64,000 bases of DNA from Halomicrobium sp. LC1Hm (GTDB taxonomy: Archaea; Halobacteriota; Halobacteria; Halobacteriales; Haloarculaceae). Both the position numbers and the translations under genes were made by a program. The stretch spans positions 1,922,001 through 1,986,000 of the forward strand of contig NZ_CP044129.1 in assembly GCF_009617995.1 (NCBI RefSeq), in the 5' to 3' direction. Each line of letters starts with the position of its first letter. The stretch's first letter is position 1. Shown one piece after another: positions 18,101 through 28,864 of the stretch. Under the pieces are notes generated by a model. It ran no database searches. It saw only the letters and a list, made by a program, of their open reading frames with translations, and had not been told where the DNA came from.

Positions 18101-18231
18101 GGTCGGACACGATTCCACAGTGTGAACCCGAGGAGGAGGGCGCCGAAAGCGAGGTGGTAGTACTGCTGCACCAAGTCGACGGCCCGCTCGAGTTCGTCGT
18201 TATCTTCGAGGCGGCCCCGCCTTTGACTCAT
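15130..18231 (-). CDS. aglB: dolichyl-phosphooligosaccharide-protein glycotransferase (STT3/AglB)
   Basis: 1033 residues. The N-terminal half has about 13 transmembrane helices with the first acidic motif GNDAWYHYR (58-66) and FSDHHIAEV (175-183). The external half contains the acceptor-recognition motif SWWDYGHWIT (574-583; WWDYG 575-579). It moves a lipid-linked glycan to Asn in N-x-S/T of surface proteins, including the S-layer. The C-terminus is an unusual Thr/Glu-rich low-complexity tail with three TTDETGGSE repeats. CTTATG about 27 nt upstream is a likely TATA box. Divergent from the GT2 gene; heads the glycosylation island at 15-27 kb. Confidence 0.96.
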   Translation of the reverse strand: MSQRRGRLEDNDELERAVDLVQQYYHLAFGALLLGFTLWNRVRPWNNYIVDGEVLFNGNDAWYHYRSTAYTVRNWPQTMPFDPWTYFPHGTDVGQFGTLFDQLLATVALIVGLGSPSDNTVRLVVLFAPAVFAVLTGLPTYVIGRRLGGRAGGVVALAVFALSAGSILQRSMVGFSDHHIAEVLFQTLGVLGVMVAVTVARRDRPVYEQFLDRDFEGLRSTLVWSALAGVAITLYLWVWPFGVLLLGIVGVYLLFQLTIEFVRGESPEHTAIAGAVALGVTGVLMFIPITAAEFRVGVFSLLHPTLAFGVAAGCVFMAWLARFWDDHDIDTVFYPLTILSVLVVGVVFAQLAIPGIYDLFARNLVRIFGGVLGIGPSETAGTIGEITRMRQPAIALFQMHGFATFIALAAGALIVVRNLIGSKVEPQQLLVVVWAAFVTAAAITQARFAYYLAVPIGGLTAYAVGSVLRYLADGDRSIVDGDGINVEAYQVLTVAAIAVLVVAPMVAVASPTNIDRYDSPGQGIEGWSDGLDWMEGNTPAEGTFGGASNELDYYGTFPNVGEFDYEDGQYGVLSWWDYGHWITSQGQRIPTANPFQQGATEAANFLLAPNETQANDVLDDVSENDSEAETRYVAVDWKMAETNGDVGGKFFAPPNFYDVSEVSQQDYYSPVYSSRAQSLRGPSFVHQRQGYYNSTVVRLYRYHGSAVEPRPIGVDWEPSTLQGRQVAQVDGRRAIFQTQTMEEARAYTANDSTSSVGGIGALPSERVPAMEHYRLVGTSEQSATASSQYNRGLLQSAAASGLGYQPVNSTAECTSDVTLRVAESGPGQIACLPEDIEQQVFHDTAPQWLKLFERVPGATVEGAGPENATVQATVEMYNPASNETFTYTQRTRTNDDGTFTMTVPYSTTGYDEFGPDNGYTNVSVRANSSYQFRAGNVDNGTLTQWSGTTDVSEGQVLGVDEEPAEVEMNSTEVDLPSSENETDATNSTSDTGGSETTDETGGSETTDETGGSETTDETTTSTPETDTATESGN
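15184..15264. repeat. tandem 27-bp repeat, three copies, inside aglB
   Basis: Three head-to-tail 27-bp units encode the nonapeptide TTDETGGSE in the acidic AglB tail; the units are almost identical at DNA level, with changes only at the end of the last. Such near-identity implies recent slippage or copy-number change in an exposed linker. Confidence 0.85.
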
Positions 18232-18434
18232 TAGCGGAACGAATTGCCATCGCGCGCATAAGCCTTGTCATATGCGTACGACGGCGCGGCCGTGTCGCGT
18301 CGTCGTCCCCTCTCGAAACCGCCGTCTGCCGTCCGCCAGCGACCGTTTTCGGAGACACGCTCGACGGCAGCTTCGTCGCCGATAGCCCGCTGGCAATGAA
18401 AACGCCTATGCGACGAGGCGGGACAGAACTCTGC

Positions 18435-19367
18435 ATGCGCGTCTCGGTCGTGATCTGTCTGCATACGATGGACCGCTTCGATCACTTCGTCGAGGCGGTC
18501 GAGAGCGTGTTCGCTGGGACGTACGACGACGTGGAACTCGTGTTGGTCTCGGACGGGAGCGACGCGGTCTGTGGGGCCATCGAGGACCGCTTCGGCGACC
18601 GATCGGACGTACAGATCGTCTGCAACGAGGAAAATCGCGGGCTCGCAGTCAGTCGAAACCGTGGTCTCGACGCCGCCAGCGGAGACGTAGTCGCGTTTAC
18701 CGACGACGACGTGATCGCCGACGAGCGGTGGCTCGAAGCGCTGGTCTCGGTGTACGAGGAGCGCGACGTGCCGGCGGTCGGTGGGCGGCTCGTCCCGGAG
18801 TGGGTCGCCGACGAGCCCGTCTGTCTGCCCGCCGAGTTCTACTGGCTGATCGGCGTGACGCCGCCGACGTTCGGGCCGGCCGACGACGCCTCAGTCGGCG
18901 GCGAGGTACGCAACACCTACGGGGGCAACATGTCGTTCCGGCGGTCGGTCCTCGAAGAACTCGGCGGGTTCGAGCCCGAGATCGGCGGGCGGACCGGCGA
19001 CAAGAACCTCCAGGGCGAGGAGACCGAGCTCTGTGCGCGACTCCAGGCCGAATACGGCCGCGGGATGTACTACACGCCCGACGCGATCGTCGCCCACAAG
19101 ATCTTCGACTACCGGACGGAGCTCGGGTGGCTCCTCGACAGGGCGTTCTGGCAGGGCTACTCCAAGCGTGGCCTCGAAGTGCTCGTGCCGGAGACCGACG
19201 GCACGGAGTCAGACTACCTCGCCACGTTGCTGTTCGTCGCGACGCCGCGACGGCTCCGCAGGCTCCTCACCGAGCCGTCGCTCGCGGCCGTCGTCCAGCT
19301 CGCGATGCTGTTCGTGTTCACGGGCGTCGTGGGGCTGGGCTATCTTTACGGGGCGGTGAAGTGGTGA
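18435..19367 (+). CDS. family 2 glycosyltransferase (AglG/AglI-like)
   Basis: 310 residues. GT-A fold: VSVVICLHTMDRFDHFVEAV, the nucleotide-sugar DD motif AFTDDDVIADERW (D90-D92), GGNMSFRRSVLEELGGFEP and a C-terminal transmembrane helix (AVVQLAMLFVFTGVVGLGYL). Resembles haloarchaeal dolichol-phosphate-linked glycan elongation enzymes. The ATG at 18435 is preferred as the GT fold begins directly; 13 more residues are possible upstream. Stop is 2 nt before the next gene's ATG, so co-transcribed with the GT4 gene. Confidence 0.88.
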   Translation: MRVSVVICLHTMDRFDHFVEAVESVFAGTYDDVELVLVSDGSDAVCGAIEDRFGDRSDVQIVCNEENRGLAVSRNRGLDAASGDVVAFTDDDVIADERWLEALVSVYEERDVPAVGGRLVPEWVADEPVCLPAEFYWLIGVTPPTFGPADDASVGGEVRNTYGGNMSFRRSVLEELGGFEPEIGGRTGDKNLQGEETELCARLQAEYGRGMYYTPDAIVAHKIFDYRTELGWLLDRAFWQGYSKRGLEVLVPETDGTESDYLATLLFVATPRRLRRLLTEPSLAAVVQLAMLFVFTGVVGLGYLYGAVKW

Positions 19368-19369
19368 CC

Positions 19370-20536
19370 ATGTCCGAGGACAGTCTCCCCGGCGTCTGTG
19401 TCGTCACCCACCCGCTCGCGTCGGCCGGCGAGAACGCTACCCGGAGCTTGCTGGAGATCCTCGCCGCGGTGACGACGGTGTCGCTCGTCACTGCCGACCT
19501 GCCGGCCGACTCCGAGATCCGAGACCGTCACGAGCTGATCGAGCTCACGGAGCGAGGGGCCGGCCAGTCGAACGTCGCCGTCGCGGCCGCCCGATTCGTC
19601 CTGAATCAGCTCCGGATGTGTCGGGCGCTCGTCGGCAGAGACGAGGGGGTGGTGCTGTTCTACGGGGCGACCGCGTACCTCGTGCCGATCCTGTTCGCAC
19701 GACTGCTGAGCAAGCGCGTCCTCGTCGAGCCACGCGGCGACGTGCCCCTGACGCTCCGATTGCACTGGGAACAGTCGCTGCCGGCCGTCCTCGCGCGGAC
19801 GCTCGCGGGACTGGTCCGGGCGCTGGAACGGGCGGGCTTCGCGGCCGCACACGGCGTCGTCACGTACACGCCCGCGATGGCGACCCAGCTCGGTCTCGAC
19901 CCACAGCGCCAGCGCGTCTATCCCGACGGCGCGCGGTTCGTCCACACCGATCGGTTCGACGTGGAGACGCCCCACACGGAGCGCGAGCCGGTCGTGGGCT
20001 TTCTCGGTCGCCTCGACGAGGAGAAGGGGATCAGAACGCTCGCGAGCGTCGCACAGTCGTTGCCGTCAGACTACACGTTCCGGTTCGTCGGTGACGGTGG
20101 GCTGCGCCCCTGGCTGGAACGGGAACTCGCCGAGGAGATCGACGCCGGGCGCGTCGAAGTGACCGGCTGGGTCGACCACGACGACGTGCCCCGGCAGCTG
20201 AACGACCTCGCACTGCTGGTGTTGCCATCGGACCCGACCGAGGGCCTCCCGACGACGATCCTCGAAGCGCTCGCCTGCGGGACGCCGGTGTACGCGACGC
20301 CGGTCTCCGGCGTGCCGGACGTGGTTCGAGACGGCGAGACCGGTTTCCACATCGCGGATCGCGACCCGGCGACGTTGCGTGACGGGATCGAGTCGATTCT
20401 CGGCCGAGACGACCTCGACGAGATCAGCGCCCGGGGACGGGCGCTCGTCGAGGACGAGTACAGCTTCGAGGCAGCCTGCGAGCGGTACCGGGAGATCCTC
20501 CGGTCGGTCGTCGAGGATCGAGCAGACCGGACGTAA
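19370..20536 (+). CDS. family 4 glycosyltransferase
   Basis: 388 residues, GT-B fold. Donor-binding C-terminal part: VVGFLGRLDEEKGIRTLA, RFVGDGGLRPWLERE and the E-x7-E-type segment PTEGLPTTILEALACGTPVY. The N-terminal acceptor half is more variable (SAGENATRSLLEIL). It probably extends the lipid-linked glycan; donor and linkage cannot be read from sequence. Starts 2 nt after the GT2 stop. Confidence 0.88.
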   Translation: MSEDSLPGVCVVTHPLASAGENATRSLLEILAAVTTVSLVTADLPADSEIRDRHELIELTERGAGQSNVAVAAARFVLNQLRMCRALVGRDEGVVLFYGATAYLVPILFARLLSKRVLVEPRGDVPLTLRLHWEQSLPAVLARTLAGLVRALERAGFAAAHGVVTYTPAMATQLGLDPQRQRVYPDGARFVHTDRFDVETPHTEREPVVGFLGRLDEEKGIRTLASVAQSLPSDYTFRFVGDGGLRPWLERELAEEIDAGRVEVTGWVDHDDVPRQLNDLALLVLPSDPTEGLPTTILEALACGTPVYATPVSGVPDVVRDGETGFHIADRDPATLRDGIESILGRDDLDEISARGRALVEDEYSFEAACERYREILRSVVEDRADRT

Positions 20537-20616
20537 GAGCCCGTCGAGACGGGGACAGTCCGGAACCGGTCGATCTATCCGAAAGGTACTTTGGACGCGT
20601 CGGAGTGGGTCCGACA

Positions 20617-22038
<1,422 letters not shown>

Positions 22039-22057
22039 ACCGCGAGCGGAGTCCGGC

Positions 22058-23488
22058 TCAGAGCCCGATCGCGGGTGCGTTCTCGCGGACGACGGACCTG
22101 AACTCTCCCGACAGCGCCCAGAGAAAGGCGAAGTACGCCAGCGCACCCACCACGACCAGCAGCGCTGCCGTCACGGCGGGATCGACCAGCGGAAAGATCG
22201 GTTGGGCGACCCGTTCGGCGATCGCGACGACGACACCCATCCCGGCGGCGGCGACCGCCTGCGTCCCGATCCGTCCGACCGGGAGTGAGACCGAGACGTG
22301 GCTCCGCAGGACGAAGTAGCCGACGACGAAGCTCAGGACGACCGACGTCGCAGTCGCGATCGCCGCTCCGAGGATTCGGTACTGCCAGATCAGCGCGAAG
22401 TTGAGGACGACGTTCGACACGACGAGAACGGCGTTGACCCTGAACGCCTCGCCGGGCCGGTCGATGCCGCTGAGCGCGTTGACGATCTGGCTCTGGTAGC
22501 CGTAGACGAGGACGGCGACGATGAGCAGCCACAGCACCTCCGTCCCCCGGGCGAACCCCGAGCCGTAGATCCGCATGAGGCGATCGCTCAACAGGATCCC
22601 ACCGACCAGTCCCGGAATCGTGAACAGGCCCGCGTAGGCAAACGAGTCCTCGATCAGCGACGAGACCCGCTCGAAGCTGTCCTCGGCCGAGAGCTTGCTC
22701 AGTTCCGGGAACAGCGCCGAGCTGATGGCGTTGCTGAAGATGATGAGGAAGTTCGCGAGGCTCCACGTGATCGCGTAGACGCCCACGAGTTCGTCGGAGA
22801 CGAAGATAGCGAGGACCAGTACGTCCGCCTGGTTGAACGTCTTGCCCCGGATACGCCCGAGCCAGGCGAACCTCGCGTACTCGTAGAGGCTCTCGAAGTG
22901 TGCCCGCGTCGGCAGTCGGTACGGACGGCCAACGAAGTACAGCCCGACGACGACGATGACGAGGCTCCCGGCCGCGTAGCCGTAGACGAGCGCGGCCAGC
23001 CCGAACGACAGCAGGATACCGCCGACCTGCAGGGCGGTCCGGACGATCTGTCGGACCGGCCGCAGCGACGACGCCACGTGGACCAGGTGGACGCCGTTCA
23101 GCATCGAGTCGACGTACGAACTCGCCACGCCGACGAGCAGCAAGACCACGACAAACTCGATCTGCTGGATGTCGAACAACTGCTGAACCAGCCCCTCGCC
23201 GAGAAAGAGGACGACGACGATCGAGCCCGTCAGCGCCGCCATACAGAGCCCGCCAGCGACCTTGTATGCGCCTCTGTCCTCGCCTTCACTCAGCCGTTTG
23301 GCGATCGCGCTCTCGAAGCCCAGTGTCCCCACGAGGGCCAGCCACGCGACCATCGAGAGCAACAGGTAGTACCGACCCAGAACCGGCTCATCCAGCAGCC
23401 TGGCGAACACGATGGTCCCGACGAACCCCGCACCAGAAGCGAGAAACTTGGAGACGAACGTGACGAACGAGGTCTGGCCGATGCGCAT
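22058..23488 (-). CDS. polysaccharide/oligosaccharide flippase (Wzx/MATE-like, AglR type)
   Basis: 476 residues with about 12-14 transmembrane helices (MRIGQTSFVTFVSKFLASGA start, typical of Wzx/RfbX). Likely flips the lipid-linked glycan outward before AglB transfer; AglR plays this part in Haloferax. On the opposite strand to its neighbours, convergent with the sulfatase-like gene (stop-to-stop 19 nt) and divergent from the next GT4. ATG at 23488 chosen because upstream in-frame sequence is not membrane-like. Confidence 0.85.
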   Translation of the reverse strand: MRIGQTSFVTFVSKFLASGAGFVGTIVFARLLDEPVLGRYYLLLSMVAWLALVGTLGFESAIAKRLSEGEDRGAYKVAGGLCMAALTGSIVVVLFLGEGLVQQLFDIQQIEFVVVLLLVGVASSYVDSMLNGVHLVHVASSLRPVRQIVRTALQVGGILLSFGLAALVYGYAAGSLVIVVVGLYFVGRPYRLPTRAHFESLYEYARFAWLGRIRGKTFNQADVLVLAIFVSDELVGVYAITWSLANFLIIFSNAISSALFPELSKLSAEDSFERVSSLIEDSFAYAGLFTIPGLVGGILLSDRLMRIYGSGFARGTEVLWLLIVAVLVYGYQSQIVNALSGIDRPGEAFRVNAVLVVSNVVLNFALIWQYRILGAAIATATSVVLSFVVGYFVLRSHVSVSLPVGRIGTQAVAAAGMGVVVAIAERVAQPIFPLVDPAVTAALLVVVGALAYFAFLWALSGEFRSVVRENAPAIGL

Positions 23489-23630
23489 CCCTATCGAGTC
23501 GAACGTTGGCAAGCAGTGGTTTATATTGGACGGTTCGGCGACCGTCGGTCGGGGTCCGAACCGTTCCACGGCGGTGCCCCGCCGGCCGACCACCGCCGTC
23601 TATATCCGTGGCCGGAATATCTCCTCGGAC

Positions 23631-24809
23631 ATGGCGCGCGTCCTCATCGCCCCGGCGGACACCCGTCTCTCGAATCTGCGGTACGGCAAGAGCTACAACG
23701 TGTTGAACAACATGACCGCAGACGACGTGACGATCGACGCGCTGGTCGGGGAAGAGGAGACGGCGGTCGAAGCCCAGAACGTCACCGTTCGCGAGCTGGG
23801 GACGCAAAACAGGCTGCAGTACTACGGCCGGTCGTTCCGGACGGCCGCCCGCGAGATCCGGGCCGGATCGGTCGACATCTACCACCACATGAACCTGAGC
23901 TACCGGTGGTTCAACCCCGTGTTGCTCGCCGGGATCGCCGCCGACACGCCGACCGTCCTCGGCCCGTGCCAGACCGGGCACGCGATCATGGCCGAGGAGT
24001 TCAACAACATGCTCTCACAGGCGATCGGGTACGAACTCCCACTGCCGGTCAGTAACGCGGTCTACTACCCGATGAACGCCGTCCGCGACGTGACGATCGA
24101 CCCCGTCCGGATGTCGCTGTTCCGGCGGACGCTCGAAGCCGCCGACCGGATCACCGTCGTCCACGAGGAGGCGCGCGAGGCGTACGCGCGACACGTCGAC
24201 GAGTCGAAGATCGACGTAATTCCCCTCGGCGTCGACGCGGAGTTGTTCGAGTTCACGGAGCGCCAGGACACGCAGACACTGGTCGCGATCGGACGACTGG
24301 AGCAGAGAAAGGGGTACGACGTGCTCCTCGACGCGCTCGCGAACGTCGTCGAAGCCTTCCCGAACGTCCACCTCGACGTGTTCGGCGAGGGACCCGAAGA
24401 GCAGGCGCTTCGCGAACAGGCGGCCAGCCTCGGCGTCGCGGACAACGTCACCTTCCACGGATACGTCGACCAGTCGGTGGTTCGGGACCACCTCGCGCGG
24501 GCCCGAGCGTTCGTCCACCCGTCGCGTTCCGAGAGCTTCTCGCTGGTCCGACTGGAAGCGATGGCGGTCGGCTGTCCGGTCGTCGTCACCGACACCTCCG
24601 GCGCACACGAGATGGTCCGAGACGGTAAAGAGGGGTTCGTCGTCCCGACGGAGGCCGCCGAGCCGATCGCCGACGCGCTGCTGGAACTGCTCTCTGACTT
24701 CGAGCTGACGCGGGCGATGGGAGCGCGCGCTCGTGAACGCGTCGAACGAAAGTACGACTGGCGAGCGATCGGACAGCAGTACGTCGACCTGTACAGATCG
24801 CTCCTGTAG
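23631..24809 (+). CDS. family 4 glycosyltransferase
   Basis: 392 residues, GT-B fold. ARVLIAPADTRLSNLRYGKS start, then LVAIGRLEQRKGYDVLLDAL, VFGEGPEEQALREQA and HPSRSESFSLVRLEAMAVGC (E-x7-E). An extended N-terminal half including NLSYRWFNPVLLAGIAAD distinguishes it from the other GT4s. Likely glycan assembly. Its ATG at 23631 follows TATATCC (about 30 nt upstream), a possible TATA box. Divergent from the flippase. Confidence 0.88.
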   Translation: MARVLIAPADTRLSNLRYGKSYNVLNNMTADDVTIDALVGEEETAVEAQNVTVRELGTQNRLQYYGRSFRTAAREIRAGSVDIYHHMNLSYRWFNPVLLAGIAADTPTVLGPCQTGHAIMAEEFNNMLSQAIGYELPLPVSNAVYYPMNAVRDVTIDPVRMSLFRRTLEAADRITVVHEEAREAYARHVDESKIDVIPLGVDAELFEFTERQDTQTLVAIGRLEQRKGYDVLLDALANVVEAFPNVHLDVFGEGPEEQALREQAASLGVADNVTFHGYVDQSVVRDHLARARAFVHPSRSESFSLVRLEAMAVGCPVVVTDTSGAHEMVRDGKEGFVVPTEAAEPIADALLELLSDFELTRAMGARARERVERKYDWRAIGQQYVDLYRSLL

Positions 24810-24928
24810 CGCGTCACTGACGGTCGGTCGAAACCCGACCGCTTAAATGGAACTGCCGACACCTTCCGGTACTCGACCGGGCGATCCGCGTCGCCCACTG
24901 AGGCCGTGACGACCACGGAGATCCAGTG

Positions 24929-25999
24929 ATGAACGTCGCAATAACTGTCAAGGAGTTTCCCCCCGACATCATCGGCGGGACCGAGACCCAGACGCGCCGG
25001 ATGGCCCGCGCGCTCGCCGAGGCCGGACACGACGTGACCGTCTACACGAAGGCCTACGGCCGCGAGACGGAGGTCGACGAGCCCTACGAGATCGTCCGGG
25101 TCCCCAACTGTCGGCGGTCGTCGTTTCTGAGTACGCTGACGTACCTGCTCGCGCTGACGGCGTTGCTCGTCCGGGACCGCAACGAGATCGACGTGTTGCA
25201 GTGCATGATGATCTACCCCAACGGGTTCGTCGGCACGGTCGTCCACTATCTGACGGGCGTTCCCTACTTCGCGTGGATCCGGGGCGGGGACTACTACTTC
25301 ATGAAGGGCAATCCGGTCAAGCGGTGGCTGATACGGACCGTGCTGTGGGACACGACCGTCCTGGTCCAGTCGGCGGCTGTGAGAGCGGACGTGACCGCGG
25401 AGTTCGATCCGACGGACGTGCGCGTCCTCGGCAACGGCGTCGACGTGCCGGCGGAGACGGCGTCTGGCGACGAGATCGTGTTCGTCGGGCGGCTGGAAGA
25501 ACAGAAGGGTGTGGCCGTCCTGCTGCGCGCACTGGCCGGGACTGAGGCCGCGTCCGCTGTCACCATCGTCGGGGACGGCTCCCGGCGGTCGGAACTGGAA
25601 GCGCTGGCCGACGAGCTGGGCGTCGACGCGACGTTCGTCGGCGAGGTCGCGCCCGAGGCCGTCGGGGAGTATCTGGAGCGTGGCAGGCTCTTCGTGTTGC
25701 CGTCGGTCCGCGGCGAAGGGCTCCCAAACGCCGTGCTGGAGGCGATGGCGGCCGGCCTCCCGGTCGTCGCCACCGATACCGGCGGCGTCGCGGACGCGAT
25801 CGTGGACGGCGAGACGGGCTACGTCGTCGAGCCGGGGGACGAACAACGGCTGCGTGACCGCATCGAGACGATCTACGCCGACGAGCAGCGTGCCCGCGAG
25901 ATGGGCGATCGGGCCCGCGAGTACGTGATCGAGACCTACTCGTGGGACGCGATCGTCGGACGCCTCGAAGCGCTGTACGCGGAGTGTACCGACCGCTGA
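24929..25999 (+). CDS. family 4 glycosyltransferase
   Basis: 356 residues, GT-B fold. [20 protein letters not shown] (a typical GT4 start with the GGxE acceptor loop), [39 protein letters not shown] and [23 protein letters not shown] at 24929 is preceded by a GTG in frame at 24926. The 119-nt gap before it contains CGCTTAAATGG, a likely TATA box, so it may have its own promoter. Confidence 0.88.
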   Translation: MNVAITVKEFPPDIIGGTETQTRRMARALAEAGHDVTVYTKAYGRETEVDEPYEIVRVPNCRRSSFLSTLTYLLALTALLVRDRNEIDVLQCMMIYPNGFVGTVVHYLTGVPYFAWIRGGDYYFMKGNPVKRWLIRTVLWDTTVLVQSAAVRADVTAEFDPTDVRVLGNGVDVPAETASGDEIVFVGRLEEQKGVAVLLRALAGTEAASAVTIVGDGSRRSELEALADELGVDATFVGEVAPEAVGEYLERGRLFVLPSVRGEGLPNAVLEAMAAGLPVVATDTGGVADAIVDGETGYVVEPGDEQRLRDRIETIYADEQRAREMGDRAREYVIETYSWDAIVGRLEALYAECTDR

Positions 26000-26089
26000 A
26001 GATCGCTGCCCTGACGAGAGCGTCCGGGCGGGACAGATCGACCGTTCCGACCGTTTTATACGAGTGCCTCCGGCAACTCCGGACAGGAG

Positions 26090-26932
26090 ATGAAAGAGCC
26101 GTTCCCCTACAGAGCCAGGAAGTACCTCTGTCAGCAGGTGACCGGCCGCCGGGGCGGCTCACAGCACCGTCGACTGGACGCCACCGACTGGGACATCCTC
26201 CTCGTGCTCGACGCCTGTCGGGCGGACGCGCTCCGAGAAGTCGCCCACTGGCCGATCGAGACGGTCACCTCGCCAGCGAGCTGTACGCCCGAGTGGCTGG
26301 GCGAGTGCGTCTCTTCGGGCGTGCTCGACGCGGCGACCGTCGTCTCCGGGAACGCACAGTACGCGAAGGTGACGGACGAACTCGGAGCGACGGTCGAGCG
26401 GTACTGGGAGCGCCACTGGAACGACGAGCTCTCGACGGTGCTGCCCGAGCCGATCCTCGACCGAGTGACGGAGATCGCCGACGCCGAGGCGGGGCCGGCG
26501 GTCGGACACCTCCAGCAGCCACACTGGCCCTACGTCGCGAAACTCGACGGCTCGTGGCGACTGGCCTACGACGACCTCGGTCCGTGGGCGGACAGCGACG
26601 GCGAGATCGACTCGCTGCAAGTCGCGATGGCGCGGGGCCACGTCGACGTCGAGGCGGCCAGCGACGCCTACAGCGCCGCCGTCTGGAGCGTCTGGGACGC
26701 CATCGCACCGTATCTCCGCGAGTGGCTCGACGCCGGCTACACGACCGTGGTGACCGCCGACCACGGCGAGATCTTCGGCCGGGCGCGAGAACTGCGCCTG
26801 TACGAGCACCCCTGTGGCTGTCACGTCGACCCGCTCGTCGAGGTGCCGTGGGTCGAGTTCCGGCCGCAGACGGCGACCGACGCTGCCGAGTCCGTCGAGG
26901 GGCGTCTGAAGGCGCTGGGTTACGCAGAGTGA
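26090..26932 (+). CDS. short alkaline-phosphatase/sulfatase-fold protein
   Basis: 280 residues, well under the 400-500 of full sulfatases. It keeps [20 protein letters not shown] at the N-terminus and [20 protein letters not shown] plus [19 protein letters not shown] at the C-terminus, so the metal-binding Asp, Asp-His and final His are present while the middle is shortened. It is related to the 20617 gene by fold, and both sit among glycosyltransferases. A role in adding or removing charged groups on the glycan is inferred. TTTTATA lies about 30 nt upstream. Confidence 0.7.
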   Translation: MKEPFPYRARKYLCQQVTGRRGGSQHRRLDATDWDILLVLDACRADALREVAHWPIETVTSPASCTPEWLGECVSSGVLDAATVVSGNAQYAKVTDELGATVERYWERHWNDELSTVLPEPILDRVTEIADAEAGPAVGHLQQPHWPYVAKLDGSWRLAYDDLGPWADSDGEIDSLQVAMARGHVDVEAASDAYSAAVWSVWDAIAPYLREWLDAGYTTVVTADHGEIFGRARELRLYEHPCGCHVDPLVEVPWVEFRPQTATDAAESVEGRLKALGYAE

Positions 26933-27002
26933 GGCAGGGGTGTCAGTTCGTGCGTCGTCGCCACTGGGACACGGGGCCGTGCGGCGGCGCTGCTATACGC
27001 TT

Positions 27003-27024
27003 AAGTGACAGCCGGCAGTACAAC
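27003..27024. repeat. half copy of palindromic repeat family 1
   Basis: AAGTGACAGCCGGCAGTAC, 10 nt upstream of the ATG of the metallo-hydrolase gene, equals the right outer arm of family 1. The core and left arm are missing, so it is a truncated copy. Confidence 0.55.
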
Positions 27025-27033
27025 CACGTGACC

Positions 27034-27753
27034 ATGGAGATCACCTGGCACGGCCACTCGACGTTCCACGTAACGGTCGACAACACAGCACTCCTCGTCG
27101 ATCCGTTCTTCGACAACCCGAAGACGGACCTGGAGCCCGGAGCGGTCGACGCCGACTACGTCCTGCTGACCCACGGTCACATGGACCACATCGCAGACGT
27201 GGGGGCGTTCCCCGACGCGACCGTGGTCGGACTGCCAGAGGTCGTCGGCTACTGTGCGGACAACTACGACGTCTCGGACACGATCGGAGCGAACCTCGGG
27301 GGCACCGTCGAACTCGACGACGCGTTCGTCACCTTCCACCGCGCCGACCACACGAACGGCATGGAGACCACCTACGAGTCGACCGGCGGTGGGATGCCGG
27401 CCGGCTTCGTCATCTCCGACACGAAGCCGACGCAGGTGTCAGACGCCGAGTCGTCGACGTTCTACCACGCCGGTGACACGGGGCTGATGACCGAGATGCG
27501 AGAGGTGATCGGTCCGTACCTCGAACCCGACGTGGCCGCGGTCCCGATCGGCGATCACTTCACGATGGGGCCGATGCAGGCCGCGATCGCCGTCGACTGG
27601 CTGGACGTGGACGTGGCGTTGCCGATGCACTACGACACCTTCCCGCCCATCGAAGTCGATCCCGAGGCGTTCCGGCGTGAAGTCACGGCAACCGGGAGCT
27701 CCGCAGAAGTGCGGATTCTGGAGGGCGACGAGTCGATCACCGTCGCCGAGTGA
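27034..27753 (+). CDS. UPF0173 metal-dependent hydrolase (metallo-beta-lactamase fold)
   Basis: 239 residues. [13 protein letters not shown] start is the family signature, [14 protein letters not shown] gives the HxHxDH metal motif, [13 protein letters not shown] the next Asp ligand, and [11 protein letters not shown] the final His. This is a cytosolic Zn-dependent hydrolase family (COG2220-like), substrate unknown. ATG at 27034 chosen for the canonical start; CGCTTAAG about 36 nt upstream may be the promoter, and a half repeat lies between. Confidence 0.88.
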   Translation: MEITWHGHSTFHVTVDNTALLVDPFFDNPKTDLEPGAVDADYVLLTHGHMDHIADVGAFPDATVVGLPEVVGYCADNYDVSDTIGANLGGTVELDDAFVTFHRADHTNGMETTYESTGGGMPAGFVISDTKPTQVSDAESSTFYHAGDTGLMTEMREVIGPYLEPDVAAVPIGDHFTMGPMQAAIAVDWLDVDVALPMHYDTFPPIEVDPEAFRREVTATGSSAEVRILEGDESITVAE

Positions 27754-27809
27754 CGACGCTACACCCGATCTTTCGCTGCTCGCCGGGACAGACCGCCAGC
27801 GTGGCGTTT

Positions 27810-27891
27810 CATACTGCCGGCGGTACGTCTGTGAAGTATTTTGCGACCCCGCGTCGCGAATATCTCGAAACAGTGACAGCCAGCGGTGTCA
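27810..27891. repeat. palindromic repeat family 1, copy B
   Basis: CATACTGCCGGCGGTACGTC, core TTGCGACCCCGCGTCGCGAA, right arm GTGACAGCCAGCGGTGTCA. It lies between two convergent genes, and its last three bases are the stop codon of the minus-strand dehydrogenase gene (27889-27891). Confidence 0.75.
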
Positions 27892-28797
27892 GTCGTCCGA
27901 CCGATCGTCCGACGCGAGCGAGACGCCGGTCTGTTCGGCGAGGGGCTCGACGACGGCAGCCATGTCTCGCTCGCCGAGGCCGGCCGCTCGGGCACCGCTG
28001 AACAGTTCGCGGGCCGCCGCGGTGAGTTGCATCGGGACGCGGGCGTCGCCCGCCGCGTCCAGCGCCAGGTCCAGGTCCTTGAACTGGTAGTCGACGGGGA
28101 ACCGCGAGTCGTAGTCGTCCGTGCGGATCTGCTGGCCCTTCGCCGAGAACAGCGGCGAGTCGAGCGCGCCGTTCTCGACGACTTCGAGCATGTCCTCGAT
28201 TTCGAGCTCCTGGTTCGCGCCGAAGGTCAGCGCCTCGGCGAACGCGCCCATGGCGGAACCCAACAGGAGGTTGACGAACAGTTTCATGCTGGTCCCCTGT
28301 CCGACCCCGCCACACCGGACGACGGGGTCACACATGGCCGACAGCACCGGTTCGACGTCGTCGATCACGTCGTCGTCGCCACCGGCGAGCCCGACGAGCG
28401 TCCCCTCGCGGGCCGGGCCGACCGTCCCCGAGACGGGGCAGTCGAGAAAGCGGCCGCCGTGCTCGCGGACGGCCTCGGCGGCCGCCAGCGTCTCGTCGCG
28501 ACCGATCGTGCTCATCTGGACGACCGTCGTCGTCTCGTCCAGCCCCGCCAGGATACCGAACTCGCGTTCGAGGACCTCGCCGACGGCGGTGCCGTCGGTG
28601 ACGATCAGACAGACCACGTCGACGCGTTCGGTGAGGTGTTTCGGCGAGTCGGCGACGCTGACGCCCGCCTCGGCGAAGGGGCGCTCTCGCTCGGTCGTCC
28701 GGTTGTACACGGTGAGATCGAACCCCGCGTCGTCGAGGTTCCAGGCCATCGGCGCACCCATCGCACCGAGGCCGACGAAACCGACAGATCGTGCCAT
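27889..28797 (-). CDS. 3-hydroxyisobutyrate dehydrogenase-like NAD(P)-dependent beta-hydroxyacid dehydrogenase
   Basis: 302 residues. N-terminal Rossmann VGFVGLGAMGAPMAWNL, substrate loop DCPVSGTVGPAREGTLVGLA and the catalytic-lysine segment GQGTSMKLFVNLLLGSAMG, ending in an all-helical domain. The family includes 3-hydroxyisobutyrate, tartronate semialdehyde and glyoxylate reductases; substrate undecided. ATG at 28797 was chosen as the Rossmann start. Its stop codon is donated by repeat copy B, so the original C-terminus may have been a few residues different. Confidence 0.85.
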   Translation of the reverse strand: MARSVGFVGLGAMGAPMAWNLDDAGFDLTVYNRTTERERPFAEAGVSVADSPKHLTERVDVVCLIVTDGTAVGEVLEREFGILAGLDETTTVVQMSTIGRDETLAAAEAVREHGGRFLDCPVSGTVGPAREGTLVGLAGGDDDVIDDVEPVLSAMCDPVVRCGGVGQGTSMKLFVNLLLGSAMGAFAEALTFGANQELEIEDMLEVVENGALDSPLFSAKGQQIRTDDYDSRFPVDYQFKDLDLALDAAGDARVPMQLTAAARELFSGARAAGLGERDMAAVVEPLAEQTGVSLASDDRSDD

Positions 28798-28864
28798 GCC
28801 ACCGGGTTCGGCCGCCGGGAACTTCAAAACAGGGCCGGGAAAGAGTTTTGAGCCCCGCGCGAGC

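Noticed and set aside
16123-18234. 703-residue plus-strand open frame
   Set aside because: Antisense of aglB, with Arg/Asp/His-rich composition and no family motif.
25942-27033. Long plus-strand frame joined to the UPF0173 gene
   Set aside because: It is the wrong frame of the sulfatase-fold gene; the real hydrolase starts at the ATG at 27034.
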